The notes under the pieces: model-generated
Seen by the model: only the letters and a program-made list of their open reading frames with translations
Databases searched by the model: none
Told to the model about the DNA's origin: nothing
From: Stenocarpella maydis
Taxonomy: Eukaryota > Ascomycota > Sordariomycetes > Diaporthales > Diaporthaceae
Assembly: GCA_002270565.1 (NCBI GenBank)
Contig: NQMI01000151.1
Location: forward strand, 2,617 to 21,141
Direction: 5' to 3'
Length of the DNA stretch: 18,525 nt
Shown: in pieces, positions 1 through 8,993 of the stretch
How positions within the stretch are numbered: position 1 is the stretch's first letter
Layout of the letters: every line of letters begins with the position of its first letter
Program-made: the position numbers and the translations under genes

Positions 1-1564
1 AAATAAAGAACTTAAAAAACTTAGTAAAGATAATATAATTATTCTTATAATACTATTTAATACTTTATTACTTTTAGCTTCTATATGTATTAATAAAAAA
101 TTTAGATATTTGCATTTAGTTATATATAGAGTATAATATTATATCTACTAATTAAAGCATTAATTTATTTTAAATTATCTTATTATTATTTACTTTTTTA
201 GGACAGATTTGATTATTTAGGTTAATAGGATGCTAAACCTTGTTATTTATTTAATAAAGTAATAAAGACTGTAAAAGAATAAATAGTAGAATATATTAGC
301 CCTTTATATTAATATACTTAAAAACTATTTTATTATTAATGCTCAAGCTGTATAAATTTAACTTTTTTTATATTATATTAAAATATTTAATATATATAGT
401 TAAGGTTATTTAGGCTTATTATAAAGCTAATCTTATTCAAAATATAAAAATTATCTTTTAAAATCTTATATTTAGCTGATTATATTTAGAATACTCAGAA
501 TTAATCTGTAGTACCTTTAAATCTTTATAGCTAGCTTTTTAATAATTATATAGCTTACTAAAAGTACATTCTAAGCTTAATTATATCATAATAAAGTATT
601 ATACTAATACTTACTTTTACTAGCTTTACTTATATATAATACTAATAAAAAGTTAACTATATCTTTTATACTTTAAGTTATTAAAATCTTTATTTTTTTA
701 ATAAATAATATATTGAAGGAATATCTACTTTTTAATTAAGTTAATTTACATTTCTTTTTATATACAGTTTTTAATAGGTAATATTATTATACTATAGTAT
801 AATATAATATAGCTTAAGAGAATTAAAAATTCTTAATTTTTATAAGTTATATTATAAGTTTATACTATTTATTTAATTTTAAATAGCTTAAAATAATTAA
901 GAGTAATTTACCCTTTTAATACATGAAATACCATTTTATTATTTATTAACTAAAATATTGGATATATTGAAGATTTATATATTAAAATATAAATTAAAAT
1001 GAAAATTAGAGATTAATAATATTGAAAAAACTGGCTTTTATATAAACCTTAATCATTTTAGCCCTATTATACTGTACCTAACTCTTTAATACTTATAAAA
1101 TTCATTAGAGATAAATAATTAAGCCATATATTGAGTAATAATGGTTGCTAAAATTTTATTTTATATTTTAGTCTAAGCGGACTGGGTGTAGCCTAAAGTT
1201 AGTAAATTTGCTAAAAACTAGCTACTTCCTAGTCCCCTGAGCTAGCTATCCTAGCTACCTAGGTACTCTAGCTAGGCTACTCCATAATACTTATATATAG
1301 GCTGATATTTTTTATTAATTAGTTTAATTACAATAGTATGTAAGAGGAGAATTAATTATATGAATATTAAAAAGTATAAAATTAGGTATATATATATATA
1401 TACAAGGAATAAATATAAATAATATATAAATGTTTATCCTTTTTATTGAGGTAATATTTCTTCGCAATTATTAAAGCTAATAATTAGGTTATAATATAAG
1501 GTAAAAATATATAATAGTTTAAGTTAAATAAGCTATAAATAAAGGTATTATAGTGTAGTAAATT
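1..1564. repeat. AT-rich RIP-degraded DNA, no gene
   Basis: The stretch is overwhelmingly A and T with abundant TA dinucleotides, and stop codons are dense in the frames I read. It lacks any recognisable domain. It resembles the RIP-mutated transposon relics further right, but I could not assign it to an element family. A short patch at about 1217-1290 is less AT-rich and unusually dense in CTAG tetranucleotides. The composition changes abruptly to normal near 1565. Confidence 0.6.
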
Positions 1565-2490
1565 ATTGTTTAGGGCTAGTCTTCAGGTAGTGCAATTGCT
1601 AGTCTCTTGGTTCACCACTTGGCCCTCCGCCGCTACTAGTCTTCTTCTCGGGACTCCTAGGCTTATCATCAACGGTCCCTTCACAGATACACCATTACTC
1701 ACGGCTATCTGAGGCGTGGCAGGCAGAGTCCCAGTTCTCAGTCCCATGGTGGGGTGGGAAATTGCCCATCCTCATGGAGAGGCCGGCTGGCTTTGTCCGA
1801 CGATGTGAGGCCCTACCGGTTGGGCCCACTAATATCACATCTCCATCATTCACTCACAAGACAATCTCACCTTGCCACGGAACCACACTGAGCAGCTGTT
1901 CTGGCACTCCGCCAGCACTTCCTTGCCCGCTGGAACCAGTCTCGAGGAGCTCTACAAGCGCGGGGGGGGGGGGCAGCGACGCACACGCGGACGCTGGCGG
2001 CTGGCCATCTAGGGAAGAGGTAACCTAATTTCGTACTGTGGAACAACACAGTCCGCTCTCGTACTTTCCAAACCCCAATGGTTTGCGTACACCCAATATA
2101 CGTCTCTGGGCGCCCTTTTTGAGGCGCTGGTGGTCTCAATACTATGGGTTGCCTTCCAGACAGTGGTCAGTTGTTTGTATAAATCAAACGTCCAGCACAG
2201 TTCCTTCTGACTCAGTTGCACACAATTGTTAGTATATTCCTGCTAGGGCAGGAGCTGGAATCGCTGCTGCTGTGAACCTCGGACATGACTTGGACGTTAG
2301 CTGTGGCTACTTAATATTTGATTGCGTGGCGGGTGCCTAGGGACCAGTTGGCTAAGTAGAAAGGTAGCTAGAGACCCGTTTCACTCCTTGCCAACCCAAG
2401 AAACTGGAAACGTCCAGTCCAGGTATCCTAATTAACCCATCTCCTTTCCATCGTCAGTGGTTGCCGCTACTCTCATTGTCTCTGGGTGCC
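1565..2490. other. Normal-composition DNA without an assignable gene
   Basis: Base composition is balanced, unlike the sequence to the left, so this belongs to the gene island. Open frames of 60-90 codons exist on both strands (for example + 1762-2028 and - 1867-2139), but they overlap each other, have low-complexity or arginine/proline-rich translations and match no family I recognise. They are most likely chance ORFs. A run of twelve G lies at 1962-1973. A TGACTCA box (AP-1/Gcn4-type bZIP site) lies at 2208-2214 and a TATA-like GTATAAATC near 2177. The right end is presumably upstream regulatory DNA of the phospholipase gene. Confidence 0.45.
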
Positions 2491-2497
2491 TCCTTTA

Positions 2498-2508
2498 CAT
2501 AATATATC
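2498..2508 (+). promoter_or_regulatory. Possible TATA element of the phospholipase gene
   Basis: A CATAATATATC stretch sits about 70 bp before the ATG at 2575 and follows a pyrimidine-rich tract (CTCTCATTGTCTC, CCTCCTTT), a common arrangement in filamentous fungal promoters. This rests on position and composition only; no transcript evidence is available. Confidence 0.25.
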
Positions 2509-2574
2509 TCGATCGCAGCGTTTGAACGGCAGTCCTGCAACAATCTCCACGCCCGAGGAAATAACAGCTTCAAG

Positions 2575-3281
2575 ATGAAGGCCTTTGTCTTGGTCCTGCC
2601 CGCCATCTGCCTGGCGATGATGAGCTTGCCAACCGTCACCCATTTATCAGTACTTGATCGTGCGAGTCCTGCCGCATCAATGTCATCGTCTCCACAAGCA
2701 CATGCTCAGGTCATCGAGCCACATGTCCACCAAAGTCCAACCAACACCCAGGCAGCAGATGGGGAGGATTATGTCAGCTTCGCGGTCAATTTTGACTTCG
2801 TCCCTGTCACCATTACCGAAGTTACCGACAAATATCTTTTTCGCTTATCTATCGAGGAATTCGTAGTGAAACGAAAATCTCGTCAAACTTCCACTCTGGA
2901 CTGGTCCTCCGATGGGTGTACCAAAGCACCTGACGACCTCGGCACCTGGAACTTCTTGCCTGCCTGTCATCGCCACAATTTTGGTATCCGGAACTCCCGC
3001 AGGCAGGGGAGATTGCATCAGACCACGAAGCGCCGCATCGACGATCAGTTCTTAGAAGAGTGAGTGGCCAACATGGAAACTGCCCTTAGGCCTCATGCTT
3101 TGGGCTGTCGCTAACTTTTTGCACTCATTATAGTCTTGAGCATGAGTGCGATAGCCACACAATAACCCAATCAATATGCGAGAGAGTGGCAAAGCTGTAT
3201 TACGAAGTGGTGCGGCGTATCGATCTAAGCAAGAGCCGGCTCCTGAAGTTTGATGGTGTCTCAAATTCGATGCTAAACTGA
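2575..3281 (+). CDS. Secreted group XIV-type phospholipase A2, two exons
   Basis: Exon 1 is 2575-3059 and exon 2 is 3134-3281, giving 210 codons plus TGA. The family hydrolyses the sn-2 ester of glycerophospholipids with calcium, outside the cell. Residues 1-22 are a signal peptide (MKAFVLVLPAICLAMM...). The domain begins near residue 84 (TDKYLF) and shows LDWSSDGC (109-115), ACHRHNFGIRN (130-140), RIDDQF (154-159), and in exon 2 a C-terminal CERVAKLYYEVVR. Four mature cysteines (115, 131, 167, 177) fit the two disulfides of the family. Exon 2 restores the conserved C-terminus that the unspliced frame loses at the stop at 3061. The active-site His134 and the Asp of RIDD are present, but the Asp that normally follows the His is Asn135 (codon AAT, 2977-2979) and the usual Tyr of GYRN is Ile. 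Start context CAAGATG is acceptable. It is convergent with the permease pseudogene. Family assignment is firm; catalytic activity is uncertain. Confidence 0.85.
3060..3133 (+). other. Spliceosomal intron of the phospholipase gene
   Basis: 74 nt, donor GTGAGT at 3060, branch-site-like GCTAAC at 3110-3115 followed by TTTTT, acceptor TATAG ending at 3133. It interrupts an Asp codon after its second base (GA/T). Removing it avoids the in-frame TGA at 3061-3063 and joins two halves that both match the phospholipase family, which is strong support for splicing. Confidence 0.85.
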
Positions 3282-3721
3282 TTGCGGGGTTGTAGTTTCT
3301 TATTGTGAGTGCTCAGGTACCTGCTAGTAGACTTCTTTGGCATGGTGTGATTTATGACTATGATTGCTAGGCCTGAGAAAATAACGATAGTAAAGTTTTA
3401 CCTCTTCAGTCACATCAGTTACGGTACACTCGATCCTCAAAACACTCAGATAATAATAAAAATACGCGGGGAAACAAAGATAGAAAGAAAAGACACCCAT
3501 CCAGTTCTCAATCTCCCTGAATGGTTGGGGTGCTGGGTTATATGACAGCTGAGAATAAGTCTCTAGCCGCAGTGACCGGTAGTAATTAGAAGTGGCGAGG
3601 CTGTTGCTTCCCAAGTGTGTGTTCCTGCCTAGGTAACCAATCCAGTAAGGCGGACCGGGGCTCTAAGGCTGATACCTGGCAAATGCTGAAAATCTCTGCC
3701 CTCAGGTTTACTTTTCCACAT
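3282..3721. other. Intergenic region between convergent genes
   Basis: No coding sequence is recognisable. An AATAAA hexamer on the + strand at 3455-3460, 174 nt past the phospholipase stop, is a candidate polyadenylation signal. Small ORFs on both strands here overlap one another and have no recognisable content. No equivalent AATAAA was seen on the minus strand below 3722 for the permease. Confidence 0.45.
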
Positions 3722-5536
3722 TCAATAAACTTTCTCTCTCCTTGGATGCCTGACTGCACACTCTTCCTCTCTGAGCACAAGCTCCGCTACTGCATGGTTC
3801 GGCCCTTGCCAGGATGTCCTGCCCCTGATAAACCACAAAGTGACGATGCCGGCTTTTATGATACAGAAGACTGGGCCACAGTAATTCATGTTCGTTGCTG
3901 TAACCGGGAGATAGTTGGGAAACGGTAGCCAGACCATAACGTAGATCGTATAGATCGAACCACACGCATTAACCGCAAAGCAAGCTTGGCCGAGGTGCCA
4001 CGGCCCAGGCTGGAACCGGCTCTTGATCCGTGCATAGAGAACGCAGGCCAGCACAATAGCGTAGCTCAAATAAATTGTGAGAGTCGACAGTGATATAATA
4101 GCGCTGAAAGCGATATATGTGCTGCTTCCAATGTTGAGAAGGGACAGCAGAGCTGCAATGGTCGTTGCAAGGACTACCGCCTGGAGAGGTACCCGTTGGA
4201 CCAAGTCGACATGGCTAAAGTATCGAGGCAACCCAGCGTCTCTTGACCAGGCCCACGTCAAGCGTGGTGCTGATGAGACGACTCCCATTGTTCCAGAAAT
4301 ACCAAGCACAACTAATCCGCTCACGATGGCGATTGTGGCTCTTGTTGACCCCGTGGCATATAGTAAAATACTGACAATAGGGCTAGCCGAGTCTAGAAGA
4401 ACATCAAGTCATGGTATTCCAATCTGCAAAGCTCAGTGAGAATTTGTTTTACACCTGTTATGAAACGACACGTCCATAGCAATTCGTCAAGTGGCAAACA
4501 CTCACCACAAACCTCATTATCATTATGAGGCCCATCGCGATGTTAGCCACTGTGGACCAAAACAAAGCGAAAGGCACAGCAGATCTGGCACTCCTTGTCT
4601 CCTCTCCCATGTGAACAACGCTTTCGAAAGTTGTGATCCAAGTTCCAGTCAGGCAGGTTTAGCGGAGGTGAGAGATTATGTATGTATGACTCACAAATGA
4701 ATAGGTAGATGTTTGAAAGAGCCCCAAGATTGGCAGAGATAAAGTAGTTGCCCCATCCAGATGACATATTTGTCTGCATGAAGACGTCGATGCTGTTACG
4801 AGGGCCCATGGCCCAGAGAACAGCAAAGATGGTAATAACGATGGAGACGTTGAGAAACCCAGTTACCAGCTCGAACCACGGGACAAGCCAGAACGCGTAA
4901 ATGCTGACAATAGCGCAGAACACCAGCATCGCAATCATTATGAGAGCAGTATGCCAGCCACCAGCCACGTACCCTGGGTGGGCCAGTTGGATCACACCCT
5001 CTAGTATGACTGTATTTCCATTCAGGCAGCTTGTAAGCAGAGCCATATATCCTTTCCAGGTCGACCACCCTTGTACCCAGGTCAGAAACCGCCTGAGGCC
5101 CTGAGGAGCGAAATTCCACGTCCAATAGTATTGGGCGCCTGCAACGGGTTGCATCGAGGCCATCTCGCTGAAGGTGGCCACTTGGCACAGCACACCTCCG
5201 GCGATAACCAGATAGCTGAAGATCCATGCCCCAGGGCCGCCATTGGCAAGGGCAAAATACATGTTCCTGCTCATGTGTAAGTCCTGTTATAAATAAATGG
5301 CTTGGGGTGCCAGAAACCGCCGGCCGGGGCGCAGGTCACTTACAGGCCGTTGAGGCTCGGGCAAAGAGGAGGTTGACCGACCCTGCAACATAGTATCCCG
5401 TGCCTAAGTAAACGAGCGAAAAGGCAAGAAGTTGTGATTTCGAGAAGAGCCGGAGAGTTCGTGTCTGTTTTTCCAGGAGACAGTGGTCCTGCAGGGTGTT
5501 GGGCAACTTGCAGGCGACCCAACTCGAGCTTCTCAT
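3722..5536 (-). pseudogene. Amino-acid/choline/GABA-type permease (APC), probably decaying
   Basis: Four exons can be traced: about 5536-5382, 5266-4695, 4630-4506 and 4423-3722, together roughly 515 residues, the usual length for fungal GABA/choline/amino-acid permeases. These are 12-TM proton symporters of the plasma membrane. Exon 1 carries TM1 (SQLLAFSLVYLG). Exon 2 has ALANGGPGAW, the family motif SEMASMQPVAGAQYYW, and several TM segments. Exon 3 has ESVVHMGEE. Exon 4 has LTWAWSRDAGLP, LNIGSSTYIAFSAI, GPWHLG and PVTATNMNY. Lesions: TGA at 4411-4409 in exon 4, at a position that is Asp in relatives; intron 2 keeps a perfect GTGAGT donor (4694) but the acceptor demanded by phase and homology reads AA at 4632-4631; the TM1 frame joins exon 2 only through a weak GTCGGT donor (5381), while the good GTAAGT donor (5343) is in phase with a different frame starting MAHNEKLELG at 5546. 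Intron 3 (4505-4424) looks normal. The substrate cannot be told from sequence. A functional gene would need unusual splicing plus readthrough. Confidence 0.75.
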
Positions 5537-5589
5537 TGTGAGCCATCATTATCGGCCAGACACGAAACCACGCCAGATTAATATTCGAG

Positions 5590-5598
5590 GTATATTTT
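5590..5598 (-). promoter_or_regulatory. Possible TATA element of the permease
   Basis: On the minus strand the sequence reads AAAATATAC, about 50-60 bp upstream of the candidate start codons at 5546 and 5536. It is compatible with a core promoter, but the evidence is composition and spacing only. Confidence 0.25.
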
Positions 5599-5625
5599 GT
5601 TAGGATGGAAAGAATTCCAATTCGG

Positions 5626-5633
5626 TTGACGTC
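5626..5633 (+). promoter_or_regulatory. CRE-like box 1 (TTGACGTC)
   Basis: First of two identical TTGACGTC octamers upstream of the permease. TGACGTC is seven of the eight bases of the cAMP-response-element palindrome TGACGTCA bound by fungal bZIP factors of the ATF/CREB class. It lies about 90 bp from the start at 5536. The binding factor is inferred, not shown. Confidence 0.35.
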
Positions 5634-5654
5634 CACGGATGGATAGGTTTTGAG

Positions 5655-5662
5655 TTGACGTC
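5655..5662 (+). promoter_or_regulatory. CRE-like box 2 (TTGACGTC)
   Basis: A second identical TTGACGTC in the same orientation, starting 29 bp from the first. Two copies within 40 bp in the presumed permease promoter make a regulatory role more plausible than a single occurrence would. Confidence 0.35.
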
Positions 5663-6055
5663 GTTGTCAGGCCAGATGCTGAATATTTAACTACCCATCT
5701 AAGTAGGTCCTGAGCTATATAGATGTCAGACGCGCGTCTTCTAACTCTGATATCCTTCAGTACGTCGTCGCTTAATGAAGTGGATGATTGGCGGATAAGC
5801 ATTGCTGATATGTCCCATTGAGAATCTTACTGCATTGGGGTTTGGGTGCAACATTGCCCATTCTGCCGCCCTGAATAACGGAAGTAACCAGCCCTCCCAG
5901 GGATTACGTGGTTACACTGGTTAGATTGCAGAAGATGCACTGCTACGATAGACTTTGACAATGGGATAGTGTTATTAACCGAGGGGATATCATTTCGGAA
6001 GGACTATGTGTTGAACCAACTAAAATAGGCAGTTTATTAAGCAGCCCTATAGGGG
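5663..6055. other. Upstream region of permease, island edge, no gene
   Basis: Base composition is normal and no gene is recognised. The 74-codon minus-strand frame at 5578-5802 has no recognisable content and overlaps the promoter. A CGATAG at 5946-5951 matches the HGATAR consensus of GATA-type nitrogen regulators, a common but weak signal. The island ends at a CCCTATAGGG palindrome followed by a G run and a T run near 6045-6066, after which the DNA turns AT-rich at once. Confidence 0.4.
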
Positions 6056-8336
6056 GGGATTTTTTAAATAACCATGGTTCTATTAATAAAGGCTGTAACT
6101 AAATATCATATAGAAATATATAGCTAAAAAGAGAAATATTATAATATTTTTATATTCTTAATATAATTATAGGAAAGTATAGATATAGCTACCTAATTTC
6201 TATATAAAAACATTCATACACACCCTTCTAAAGCCCTTAGACTAAGCCTAAAATGAATATAAAATAAAATAGATTTAATTTTAATATTTTAAATATTTAA
6301 TTTAAAGAATTTTTTATTTTTTTTATAAGCTATATTAGAAAAAATAAAAAAAAAAATTATTAGCTTGAAAAAAACTTAATATTAAGCTATAAAAAAGAAA
6401 TTTAAAATAAATTATTTATATATTATAAATAACCCTGAAATTTCATTTATTTTAGGACTAAATAAATGTTTTAGTAGGGTATATATAGATATTTTTTATA
6501 TAGAAAAACAGGGTAGCTAATTGATCCTGGCTAGATCTAAGTCTATAAGATTATTTATTACTATAAGGGAGACATATATATATTTATTTATTTTAATTTT
6601 TTTTTTTTTTTATATTAAATTTTTTTAATAAGAAAAATATAATATATACTAAAGTAAATTAATTATAAATTTATTTATAATTATTAAATATTATTTATAT
6701 TTATTTTATTTAATTAGTTTATATATGTTAGTTTTTATTTATAAGTTTATTAGTTTTATATTTAGTTATTAGTTATTAGTTATTAGTTTATTACTTATTT
6801 TTTATTAGTTTATTAGTTTATTAGTTTGTTAGTTTATTAGTTTATTAGTTTATTAGTTTATTATTTAATATTATTAGTTTATTAGTTTATTTGTTTATAT
6901 TTTTATTTATAGTTTATAGTTTATTTGTTTATAGTTTATTAGTTTATTAGGTTATTAGTTTATTAGTTTATTAGTTTATTATTATTAGTTATTATTTGTT
7001 ATTATTAGTTTATTAGAGATGTGTTTTATTTTATTAGTTATTAGTTATAGTTTATTAGTTTATAAGTTTTTTATAAGTCTTATATAATAAAAAACTTTAC
7101 TTAATATTATTTATTCTATTATTATAAAATCTATAGTATTAAGCTAGAATTAGTTGTTTTTATTATTTATATAATAATAAATATTATAATCTAAATTATA
7201 TATAGATTTAAAATTTTAAAGTTTTATATTTATAATATAGATCCTGTTATTATAAGTCTAGTCTTAATAACTTCCTAATACTCTATATTATAGCTTTCAT
7301 ATATAGTATATATTATTAAAAGATTTTTTTTAATTTTTTTAATTTTTTAAATACTTAAGTTCATTATTTTAAAATATATATTATATATATTAACTATAAG
7401 AAATATAAACCTAAAAAAAGAACATTTATATTTTTGTTATTTTATAGCTTTTAAATTAATAATTTTAGAAAGGGTTTACATTTATTAATATAATGTTTTT
7501 AAATACCTATTTTCTATTAATAAAGGCTAGAATTATATATAATAAGAAGTAAATATATAGCTTGTACAGAATATTATAATAAGTTTATTATCCCTATATT
7601 TTAATTTTATAAGATAAAAAGAAAAACATTCAATTAAATAATTAAGCTTATTGAAATATTTTAAAATATTTATTAATAATTAAAGCATATAAAGAAAAAT
7701 AATATTTACCTAAATTATTTCAAATTTAAGAATACAATATTTAAGTTCTTAAATATATATAATACTTTTTTAAACATTAATTAAAAATTAAAGAAACGAA
7801 AAATAATATATTCTATATTTATAAGTTTTACTTTAGAAATTAATTAACTTTATTTTAATAAAATTATATTAATATTATTAAATAAGCTATTAAGGTATTA
7901 ATTTTTTTTTTTTTTAGTTTCTATATAGTTTAATATTATTTAGAATTTATTATTAATATTATATACCTTTTTTTTTTTTTAATATACTTAATTAATATAT
8001 AAGAGACAGCTCTTAGATACAATTATATTTAAAGAATAAAGAATATACATTAATTATTTAATTATAAGAAATTTAAATTCATTAATATAAATTGAATTAT
8101 TTTAATTACTTAAAAAAATACTTATTATTTTATATAATAATAATTATAAATTTATTTATATTTCGCTAATAAACCTGAGCGCTTTTTTTGGTTAAGGTAG
8201 AATCGTTCGAGTATATAATGATTTTTAAAAGTATTCTTTCTTAGGTAAATATTATTAATATTTTAATAAGTTTTTTTCTATTAATTAATATTAATATTAA
8301 TTTTATTTTAGTATATTTTATTTTTTAATTATTTAT
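6056..8336. repeat. AT-rich degenerate DNA, no gene
   Basis: Almost entirely A/T, with long T runs (for example near 6598-6611, 7903-7915 and 7967-7980), and no open frame of note on either strand. The character is that of RIP-saturated repeat DNA. The minisatellite at about 6745-7066 is listed separately. A short less AT-rich piece at about 8163-8205 has no recognisable content. Confidence 0.6.
6745..7066 (+). repeat. TTTATTAG-type minisatellite
   Basis: Irregular tandem copies of an 8-bp unit (TTTATTAG, with 7-bp TTATTAG and TTTGTTAG variants) run through this segment. The longest regular blocks are around 6800-6860 and 6940-6980. Units vary by one or two bases and by length, so the array looks old and slippage-driven. 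Confidence 0.75.
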
Positions 8337-8509
8337 TGTTACAGGGTAATAAGTATTAGCGCGGTGTTGCACTTGGATTCTATAAGAACGCGGATCGGAC
8401 TATAGGATTTTCCTTCTACTTTTTTTTCCTTATAACTACTGAAGCTACAGCCCTATATACCTATTTTAGGTTTGATCTCATATAGTTCCTTTATAATCTT
8501 CTAGTAAAT
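8337..8509 (+). repeat. Left LTR remnant
   Basis: About 90 bp at 8371-8460 align with 14781-14880: both contain ACTTGG-GATT, an A/GCGCGGAT block, GGATTTTCCTT, a CTTT-rich run and GCTACAGCC. A shared CTTCTAGTAA near 8499-8508 (right copy about 14928-14938) suggests the 3' edge. It probably starts at the TG at 8337. It is more diverged and shorter than the right copy. Confidence 0.6.
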
Positions 8510-8537
8510 CAAAACTCTAGATAAAATATTAGGAAAT

Positions 8538-8554
8538 GCACCTTAGTAAGGTGC
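8538..8554 (+). other. Perfect stem-loop in retroelement leader (7-bp stem)
   Basis: GCACCTT and AAGGTGC flank the 3-nt loop AGT, just inside the left LTR. Its place in the 5' leader suggests an RNA structure in the original transcript, but that is inference from position. Confidence 0.5.
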
Positions 8555-8776
8555 TAGAGATAGTAGCGAGATAGGGCCTTCAAGAGCTACCTGCATTCTA
8601 GTGGAAAATGAGTTTATGCACGTGATAACTAACTCCTAGAGTTTAGCTAAGCTATCCTTATAATGCTATAAAATTAGGGTATTTTAAAGGGTATTATAAG
8701 CCAGGCAGCCTAAAATGCTACTTAGGTAGCTATAGGGATAATGCAGGAAACCATATAGGAGATATAGAATGCCGCC

Positions 8777-8800
8777 CGTGAGTTAGTACCCTAACTCACG
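8777..8800 (+). other. Perfect stem-loop in retroelement leader (10-bp stem)
   Basis: Arms CGTGAGTTAG (8777-8786) and CTAACTCACG (8791-8800) pair perfectly around the loop TACC. It lies in a locally less AT-rich leader segment of the element. Confidence 0.6.
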
Positions 8801-8969
8801 CCCTAACCAGCGCTACAGCTAGCGCCCTAATACCAGCTATACCCTCAACCCGATGCTACCCTAGCGACTAACACCCCTACTACCTTGAAGACCGGCCCTA
8901 TTCGTACGAAAAGTAACCCCAGGCCCTATAGCCCTAGCGGGCTCCAATTTATCCCCAATATTATGTTCA

Positions 8970-8993
8970 GCTAGGGCCCCATGGGGCCCTAGC
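8970..8993. other. 24-bp perfect palindrome
   Basis: The half-site GCTAGGGCCCCA is followed at once by its exact reverse complement, centred on CATG. The centre also reads CCATGG, an ATG in good context near the start of the gag region. It could be a transcript dimerisation or cruciform element, or a coincidence of GC-rich coding sequence. Confidence 0.55.

Noticed and set aside
1762..2139. Overlapping ORFs of 88 and 90 codons on opposite strands.
   Set aside because: No signal, domain or family resemblance, low-complexity and Arg/Pro-rich translations, and they overlap each other; typical chance ORFs in GC-balanced DNA.
3354..3614. Small ORFs on both strands between the two genes.
   Set aside because: Overlapping, no recognisable content, and located in the expected 3' intergenic region of convergent genes.
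4077..5280. Several plus-strand ORFs and extra minus-strand frames across the permease.
   Set aside because: They are antisense or out-of-frame shadows of the permease exons, whose minus-strand frames carry clear family motifs.
6745..7066. Repeat array considered as a CRISPR.
   Set aside because: The 7-8-bp units are contiguous with no unique spacers, and the genome is fungal.
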